Source of the DNA: an archaeon | Lineage (GTDB): Archaea; Thermoproteota; Nitrososphaeria; Nitrososphaerales; CADDZS01 | Direction: 5' to 3' | Length of the DNA: 9,683 nucleotides | Assembly: GCA_021806865.1 (NCBI GenBank) | Contig: JAKAPU010000100.1 | Span: 1 to 9,683 of the forward strand | Shown here: positions 6,241 through 9,683 of the stretch, piece by piece | Numbering within the stretch: the stretch's first letter is position 1 | Layout of the letters: every line of letters starts with the position of its first letter | Made by a program: the position numbers and the translations under genes | Notes under the pieces: model-generated | What the model saw: the letters and a program-made list of their open reading frames with translations, nothing else | Databases searched by the model: none | Told to the model about the DNA's origin: nothing

Positions 6241-6656
6241 GCCAGAACTTCCCTGTTCTCTGATACATGGAGAGATTCGTCTACTACTGCTTGGAAGTCT
6301 ATTTCCTTCGGGTCTCTGTCTGGATTCAGTATCTTGAACGCCCTCGACAGGATGACTATCTGCTGTTCCTTTGTCTGGTTCTTTGGCTGCTTTGGTTCGG
6401 GTTTCTTTGGTTCTTGCTTTGGCTGCTCCTGTTGTTTTCCTTCAAGTATGTTCTTTCCTTCTTCCGTCAATCGATAGGATTCCGGCACTAGTTCGATAGC
6501 CTTCTTCCTTCGTAACAAGGCTATGACGCCCGCTGCCGCCATTCTAGACTCGAAGGAACACTTCTTGGCTATGTCTTCGCTTGACATCTGACCGTTGGAG
6601 GCTAGGACTTGGAGAACCGCACGGGTCTTATTTTCCGTGCAGTCTTTGGAAGGTAT
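6225..6656 (-). pseudogene. Winged-helix protein with Pro/Lys/Gln linker, truncated and lacking a normal start
   Basis: The convincing part runs from about 6656 down to about 6235: a winged helix (KTRAVLQVLASNGQ, MSSEDIAKKCSFESR, ALLRRKKAIELV, YRLTEEGKNIL), a low-complexity linker rich in PKQ/EPK, and a short tail (IVILSRAFKILN, then ENREVLAKMYP). Beyond about 6235 it becomes the antisense of the integrase fragment until a stop at 6132. The first standard start, ATG at 6587, falls inside the HTH and would delete its first helix. The open frame reaches back to a TAA at 6665, and the only well-placed codon is ATA at 6656-6654, about 25 bp from an AT-rich box (6676-6684). Either an AUA is used or an original ATG has been lost. 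It is likely a defective regulator, but a truncated working protein cannot be excluded. Confidence 0.55.
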
Positions 6657-6675
6657 TTTTTCTTAGCCTCTAACA

Positions 6676-6684
6676 GATAAAAAA
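6676..6684 (-). promoter_or_regulatory. Possible TATA box for the wHTH/linker gene
   Basis: Read on the minus strand it is TTTTTTATC, centred about 25 bp before the ATA codon at 6656. This is the spacing expected for a leaderless archaeal transcript starting there. Confidence 0.3.
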
Positions 6685-6791
6685 GAGGTTAGCTATATTG
6701 TTTGCCCATAATTACCTCGTTCATTGCAGAACGCCCTAGATATTTTAGTCCGCAAGGAGCAAATCGTAAAGACGACCACACTTCTATTCCA

Positions 6792-6834
6792 AGAACGCTA
6801 GTGTCCGTTCTAAGAATTAGAACAGGCTTCCTGT
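6792..6834. promoter_or_regulatory. Cluster of alternating AGAACG/CGTTCT half-sites upstream of the secreted-protein gene
   Basis: AGAACG (6792-6797) pairs with CGTTCT (6806-6811) around 8 nt. GTTCTAA (6807-6813) pairs with TTAGAAC (6817-6823) around GAA. ACAGG/CCTGT (6822-6834) adds a third dyad. A related perfect palindrome, CGTTCT-T-AGAACG, lies at 7629-7641 after the gene. Three alternating half-sites just upstream of a promoter look like a regulator array. No cognate regulator is identified. Confidence 0.4.
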
Positions 6835-6840
6835 GAAATA

Positions 6841-6852
6841 GTTTGAAATAAG
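6841..6852 (+). promoter_or_regulatory. TATA-like box for the secreted-protein gene
   Basis: GTTTGAAATAAG is centred about 33 bp before the ATG at 6880, giving a transcript with at most a few untranslated bases. It directly follows the half-site cluster. Confidence 0.35.
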
Positions 6853-6879
6853 ACCAACGCGGTTCTTGACTTGTTGGAC

Positions 6880-7545
6880 ATGGCTAAAGCAAAGAGTGAA
6901 ATCTCACTCGGAATTACTGCACTAATTGTGATTGGAATAATTGGGGTAGTAGCCGTTGCAGGTTCATACTTCGCTTTCTACTATGTTCCACCACCTACTA
7001 CCAAGACCAGTAGCAACAATTGCATTTCTACTGTTTCAAACTCGCCTAATTCGACTCTTGAGTTCTCCGTAAATAGTGTCAATATCACGCTGACTGTCGA
7101 GCCAGCAGTTTCCCAAGTTCAACTGATGGGATGCAATTACAAGACTACCAGCACAAATACGCCAATTAGATGCGGAACGATGTGTGGAGGAGGTCTAGGA
7201 AGTATCAATTACTATTCAGACGTTCTCCAGTTTAACATGTCAATGGTTGGAGTATCCCACAGTCTCAATTATTCCGCCATTTTACAAACACAACAAACAC
7301 CCGAATTGTCCAGCCTTTTCTTGCCATACAGATCGCAAGTCTATGTGAATTCCCAGTTAGCCAATTGGAACTCAACTCCCTCCTGCGTGGAAGGAAGTGT
7401 AGCAGGAACCGTTTACGAGCCAAATTGTGTCGTGGACAACTATTCAATCATGACAGTTACTTTCCCAGCAAATGTTGCCATCTTAGCCCAGAACAGTAGT
7501 ATTTTTGAAGTAATTATTGACTCAAGCGAGACACTAGTTCCTTAG
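6880..7545 (+). CDS. N-terminally membrane-anchored extracellular protein, sequon-rich, function unknown
   Basis: From the ATG at 6880 this is 221 aa; TTG codons at 6871/6874 could add 3 residues. A basic N-terminus (AKAKSE) precedes one long hydrophobic segment (LGITALIVIGIIGVVAVAG and on to YFAFYYV), then PPPTTKTSS and an extracellular beta-type domain rich in Ser/Thr/Asn. Seven N-x-S/T sequons (NST, NIT, NMS, NYS, NST, NYS, NSS) point to heavy N-glycosylation in the archaeal way. Six cysteines, two of them in CGTMCGGG, could form disulfides. The single N-terminal anchor resembles pilin-like or signal-anchor surface proteins common in Nitrososphaerota; a clear class III signal motif is not seen. 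It stands alone, between an inverted-repeat cluster and a terminator, so it is probably monocistronic. It is not a recognised enzyme. Confidence 0.8.
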   Translation: MAKAKSEISLGITALIVIGIIGVVAVAGSYFAFYYVPPPTTKTSSNNCISTVSNSPNSTLEFSVNSVNITLTVEPAVSQVQLMGCNYKTTSTNTPIRCGTMCGGGLGSINYYSDVLQFNMSMVGVSHSLNYSAILQTQQTPELSSLFLPYRSQVYVNSQLANWNSTPSCVEGSVAGTVYEPNCVVDNYSIMTVTFPANVAILAQNSSIFEVIIDSSETLVP

Positions 7546-7570
7546 AAATTACCGACTCGGCTTTGCCTTT

Positions 7571-7614
7571 GAAAGTCAAGTGGCTTTCTTTAGAGCGGTT
7601 TTATACCATTTTTT
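7571..7614 (+). terminator. Hairpin and T-tracts after the secreted-protein gene
   Basis: GAAAGTC and GGCTTTC pair over 7 bp (one G-T) around AAGT (7571-7588), followed by TTTT and then a T6 run (7609-7614). It begins 26 nt after the stop. Confidence 0.5.
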
Positions 7615-7628
7615 ACCCCAATCCCTAA

Positions 7629-7641
7629 CGTTCTTAGAACG
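7629..7641. repeat. Perfect 13-bp palindrome CGTTCT-T-AGAACG
   Basis: It shares its half-site with the cluster at 6792-6823 on the other side of the secreted-protein gene, so the two may bind the same protein. It lies about 125 bp before the small ORF at 7754. Confidence 0.4.
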
Positions 7642-7714
7642 ATGTATTTCGAAAACCAGAGGAACAGAAGATGAATCTTATGAGATTTAGTCATAACCAG
7701 ATGTTTCGAAAGAG

Positions 7715-7743
7715 CTAAATAAAACCGCTGATAAATGCGGTTT
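7715..7743 (+). promoter_or_regulatory. TATA-like box and 7-8-7 dyad upstream of the small ORF
   Basis: CTAAATAAAA (7715-7724) is centred about 34 bp before the ATG at 7754. It overlaps an inverted repeat, AAACCGC (7722-7728) and GCGGTTT (7737-7743). A further GCGGTTT occurs at 7595-7601. The dyad would sit over the TATA box and start site (operator) or fold near the transcript's 5' end. Confidence 0.35.
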
Positions 7744-7753
7744 GTGAGGAAAA

Positions 7754-7870
7754 ATGACAGAGGCAGATGAAAAAATAAAACTACTTGGTGCTCAGGTTAA
7801 CTTCGATGAATGCTTGGACATTTTCTTTCTTGACTCTTTAACGAGAGTCAACTTCAGCTATTCCTTCTGA
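7754..7870 (+). CDS. Small 38-aa ORF with ribosome binding site, function unknown
   Basis: The ATG at 7754 follows GTGAGGA by about 5 nt, a good Shine-Dalgarno match, and a TATA-like box lies at normal distance. The peptide starts MTEADEKIKLLGAQVNF and ends with a hydrophobic, aromatic stretch (CLDIFFLDSL, then VNFSYSF). No motif or family is recognised. The promoter, dyad and binding site favour a real small protein or the N-terminal remnant of a longer one; length alone gives no support. Confidence 0.4.
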   Translation: MTEADEKIKLLGAQVNFDECLDIFFLDSLTRVNFSYSF

Positions 7871-7904
7871 ACGACTCTGCAATACTTGCATAGGATAGAC
7901 GCAT

Positions 7905-8028
7905 ATTATTGGGGAGCAAGACCCCACCCTTTGGCACGAAAAGACGTAGGATCGGAGAGATCAGAGCAGAGGATAGATCTAAAGTGGGAGGGCTCACTCT
8001 TGACTAATAGGGCGGGGTCAATTTTTCA
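7905..8028 (+). ncRNA. Candidate structured RNA with a long closing stem
   Basis: GACCCCACCC (7920-7929) pairs with GGGCGGGGTC (8010-8019) over 9 of 10 positions, closing an 80-nt interior. Inside are smaller hairpins: GATC/GATC around 7950-7962, and AGTGGG/GCTCACT around AGGG (7983-7998). A T5 run follows at once (8022-8026), as in a transcript end. GGGG (7911-7914) can instead pair with CCCC (7922-7925), competing with the closing stem. No long frame fits. It is GC-rich against AT-rich flanks. The 3' part (GATAG, GGGAGGGCTCACT, GACTAATAGGGC) recalls the 3' end of 23S rRNA, so a diverged rRNA fragment is an alternative to an independent small RNA. Confidence 0.4.
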
Positions 8029-8184
8029 AAAATATCAAAAGTCGATAAAGATCGCCTAAATCTGGATCACTGATTCTTAATTGTTACTAATTTCCAGCCG
8101 ACTGTCACATCTCAAGATCTGCGAATTGCGCAAGCAACGGTGTTTTATTCCCTCGCTTCATGATGCCACGCTTCTTCATCCTAG

Positions 8185-8213
8185 CGATTCAGTCTGAGTT
8201 TCTCGATTCAGTC
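8185..8213. repeat. Two direct copies of CGATTCAGTC
   Basis: Exact 10-bp copies at 8185-8194 and 8204-8213, 19 bp apart start to start, in non-coding sequence just downstream of the two-TM gene. Possibly a short target duplication or binding sites, but it may be chance. Confidence 0.3.
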
Positions 8214-8228
8214 CATTGCTGCGAATTC

Positions 8229-8426
8229 TCATTCAAGAACAACGTCGACAATGCGTTTGATGTAGAATGTCAATATGAGGCCTAGAACCAAGAATATGAG
8301 CGTAAGCAGAAGGATGAGACTAGGCAATGAGGTATAATTTCCTGCATAAAGCGCTATTAGTGCAAGTGCTGTTATAATCGCGAAAACAGAATAAAACGCG
8401 GAATCTACGTTCCGTCTTATAGACAA
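8229..8426 (-). CDS. Small two-TM membrane protein, function unknown
   Basis: The protein is 65 aa with two predicted membrane helices, about residues 11-28 (FYSVFAIITALALIALYA) and 34-56 (LPSLILLLTLIFLVLGLILTF), a short basic N-terminus (SIRRNVD) and a basic/acidic tail (IKRIVDVVLE). Both ends are therefore probably cytoplasmic. The only start after the upstream in-frame stop is a TTG at 8426; no ribosome binding site is clear. The clean alternation of charged ends and hydrophobic cores argues for a real gene. It lies just beyond a transposase remnant on the same strand and has no obvious partner. Confidence 0.6.
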   Translation of the reverse strand: MSIRRNVDSAFYSVFAIITALALIALYAGNYTSLPSLILLLTLIFLVLGLILTFYIKRIVDVVLE

Positions 8427-8450
8427 GAGAACTCAACGAATTCTGTATCA

Positions 8451-8577
8451 TCACACTCGCTTAAGCTTTAGGTTGAAGGCGAAGGACGCGGAGATGTTTG
8501 TGTTGAGAGACTCAAGTACTATGCGAATCTTTTCGTCCGGCATCCACTTTGTAGGTCATCCGCTTTCCCCTCCCCCT
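8451..8577 (-). pseudogene. Frameshifted, truncated transposase OrfA remnant (IS3/IS911-type HTH)
   Basis: Starting at 8555 the minus strand reads PTKW, then MPDEKIRIVLESLNTNIS, which closely fits the N-terminus of HTH_Tnp_1 transposases (typically KWTPEEKLRIVLEGL, then SISELCR). A decayed HTH end (FNLKLKRV) and two stops (8453-8448) follow. Immediately upstream, in a different frame, RGRGKRMTYK (8577-8548) is the kind of basic lead-in these proteins have, so a one-base insertion near 8547 would join the two. Only about 42 codons remain; the catalytic DDE part and terminal inverted repeats are missing. It is an old insertion-sequence scar between the two-TM gene and the SDR gene. Confidence 0.55.
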
Positions 8578-8668
8578 CAGCTGTATGCCTTGCGCTGCTC
8601 CTCGTTCTAGAGGTACCAGACCAGAGAAGACGTTCCGACTCGAATCTATGAAATTTCTGCAAGCTTTG

Positions 8669-9454
8669 CTACTGTGCGACGAAAGCGCCGTCTACTGCCA
8701 GGACGTGACCCGTGACGAACGAGGATTCGTCAGACGCCAAGAATAGAGCTGTAGAAGCTATCTCCTCCGGCTCTCCAAACCTTCCGATCGGCTCCGACTG
8801 CAACATTGCTCTCTCCATCTCAGGGTTGCCGTGGAAGGCCCTTTCTATCATGGGAGTTCTGATTATGCCAGGCGCGATCGCGTTTACTCTTATTTTGTTC
8901 TTCGCGTACTCTAGAGCTGCAACCTTCGTGAGTTGTATGATTCCGCCTTTGGAGGCGCAGTAGGCGCTCGATGACTGGAACCCAACCAGCCCAGCCACGG
9001 ATGCATTGTTGATTATACTGCCTCCGCCGTTCTTCAGCATTTCAGGAATCGCGTATTTCATTCCTAGCCAGACTCCTTTGAGATTTACAGAAATCACCTT
9101 GTCGAACTCGTCTTCAGGATAGTCCGCCGTGTTCTTCGAAGGTCCTTCGATACCTGCGTTGTTGAATAGAATGTCCAGCTTTCCATAGTTTCGAACTGTG
9201 CTTCTGATTGCGTCGCCTACATCTTGAGCTCTGCTCACGTCTGTATGAACAAAGACTGCTTCGCCTCGGCTTCTCTTGATCGTGTCAGCGGTTCCCCTCG
9301 CTGCTTCGTCCAGAACGTCAGCGACGACCACTTTCGCTCCTTCTCGCGCGAAAAGCAAAGCGGTCGCTCGCCCGATTCCCGAAGCCGCGCCAGTTACCAC
9401 TGCCACCTTGTCCTTGAGTCGCATACGACCGGTTTCAACTTGCGTTACACTCAT
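8669..9454 (-). CDS. Classical short-chain dehydrogenase/reductase (SDR)
   Basis: This is a complete 261-aa classical SDR of normal length (about 250 aa). The Rossmann glycine motif is TGAASGIG (21-28), with D46 at the end of the second strand, which favours NAD(H) over NADP(H). NNAG (98-101) stabilises the core. The catalytic tetrad is N124, S152, Y165 and K169 (YCASK). PG at 195-196 is also conserved. It should oxidise a secondary alcohol or reduce a ketone in the cytoplasm; the substrate cannot be read from the sequence, although 3-oxoacyl reductase-like or sugar/polyol dehydrogenase roles are usual for such proteins. The ATG at 9454 follows GAGGTGA at good spacing and is preferred to Met11. 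The gene stands alone and intact amid relics, so it may mark the return to ordinary chromosome. Confidence 0.95.
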   Translation of the reverse strand: MSVTQVETGRMRLKDKVAVVTGAASGIGRATALLFAREGAKVVVADVLDEAARGTADTIKRSRGEAVFVHTDVSRAQDVGDAIRSTVRNYGKLDILFNNAGIEGPSKNTADYPEDEFDKVISVNLKGVWLGMKYAIPEMLKNGGGSIINNASVAGLVGFQSSSAYCASKGGIIQLTKVAALEYAKNKIRVNAIAPGIIRTPMIERAFHGNPEMERAMLQSEPIGRFGEPEEIASTALFLASDESSFVTGHVLAVDGAFVAQ

Positions 9455-9460
9455 TCTTAT

Positions 9461-9479
9461 TCACCTCAAAGGTGAGGTG
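9461..9479 (-). promoter_or_regulatory. Ribosome binding site of the SDR gene inside overlapping dyads
   Basis: The Shine-Dalgarno GAGGTGA (minus strand, 9467-9461) is one arm of two exact dyads: CACCTC/GAGGTG (9462-9467 with 9474-9479) and TCACCT/AGGTGA (9461-9466 with 9470-9475). If the transcript starts upstream of 9479, the binding site could be sequestered. If it starts near 9471 (box TTTAAG at 9494-9499), the dyad would act only as DNA, for example as an operator. Confidence 0.4.
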
Positions 9480-9550
9480 GCCGGTTTGTTTCCCTTAAAC
9501 GCTTGCATGATCATCAAATGTGATAATAACTATCCATCATCGAAGATAGT

Positions 9551-9679
9551 TTACTCCAATAGCAATTCCAAAATGTGGATATCAGCATTTTCGAGTGTTT
9601 CCTCGAAGAACTCTTGGGGCTTTACCTTTGACGAACGACACAACGTTAGCTTGTAGACTTGAAGACGTAGAGAATCCTT
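9551..9679 (-). other. Possible C-terminal gene remnant at the right edge
   Basis: A minus-strand frame between a TGA at 9682-9680 and a TAA at 9553-9551 ends in an acidic helical stretch (KPQEFFEETLENADIHILEL) that looks protein-like. The only start inside it is a TTG at 9643. It may be the end of a broken gene lying to the right. Not recognised. Confidence 0.2.
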
Positions 9680-9683
9680 TCAT

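Larger units (their letters stand above)
7871..8228. other. 358-bp stretch without a clear gene
   Basis: It holds the structured element at 7905-8028, an exact 10-bp direct repeat at 8185-8213, and a 24-codon minus-strand ORF (8179-8105, starting MKKRGIMKRGNK) that I cannot support as a gene. The rest shows nothing. Confidence 0.5.

Noticed and set aside
6240..6477. Continuation of the integrase frame (Phe/Cys/Gly-rich) as a membrane or cysteine-rich protein
   Set aside because: It is the exact antisense of the opposing gene's PKQ/EPK linker, so the composition is an artefact.
6619..6640. Inverted repeat GCACGG/CCGTGC inside the wHTH coding sequence
   Set aside because: Six-bp arms 10 nt apart within codons that encode the HTH helix; no reason to think it is more than chance.
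6639..6646. Extra copy of the mod-operator half-site (GCAGTCTT)
   Set aside because: A single 8-mer inside coding sequence without its partner arm; expected by chance in a window of this size.
8712..9656. Plus-strand frames opposite the SDR gene
   Set aside because: Shadows of a complete SDR with all catalytic residues on the minus strand.
1..9683. CRISPR array
   Set aside because: No repeat of 20 bp or more recurs at regular spacing anywhere in the window.

Overview
The window looks like an accessory region of an archaeal chromosome, most likely from the Thermoproteota/Nitrososphaerota side. This rests on AT-rich boxes about 25-35 bp upstream of several starts, very short or absent leaders, several apparent TTG starts, an N-anchored extracellular protein rich in N-glycosylation sequons, and small CxxH/CPxC zinc-knuckle proteins. 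The lineage is an inference; no marker gene fixes it.

Left part (1-4600): a Type III-like restriction-modification locus. On the minus strand, mod (beta-class DNA methyltransferase, 4116-2134) is followed 6 bp later by res (DEAD/DEAH helicase subunit, 2127 to the left edge, 709 codons visible, C-terminal nuclease part outside the window). Diverging from mod is a small winged-helix regulator gene (4234-4596, +). The space between them carries one AT-rich box for each direction and a perfect 8-5-8 dyad lying against the mod TATA box. This suggests a self-contained RM module whose expression is controlled by the wHTH protein.

Middle part (4600-6700): a relic zone. It starts with a stretch that reads like an internal piece of archaeal 23S rRNA (about 4650-4890). 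Next is a divergent pair of small zinc-knuckle proteins (5390-4914 minus; 5452-5775 plus) and a strong terminator hairpin. Then come the N-terminal core-binding part of a tyrosine recombinase (+) and a wHTH/proline-lysine-linker protein (-). These last two run head-on into each other and both lose their sense near 6225-6245, which marks a rearrangement or deletion junction.

Right part (6700-9683): a cluster of AGAACG/CGTTCT inverted repeats upstream of a membrane-anchored, sequon-rich secreted protein (6880-7545), then its terminator. After that come a 38-aa small ORF with a good ribosome binding site, a structured GC-rich element with a long closing stem (about 7905-8028), a small two-TM protein, a frameshifted transposase OrfA remnant, and a complete classical SDR oxidoreductase (9454-8669) with a dyad over its ribosome binding site.

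The most interesting items are the RM/wHTH intergenic control region, the 23S-like fragment, the structured element at 7905-8028, and the head-on integrase/wHTH junction. All calls are by eye from the sequence; no homology search was run.
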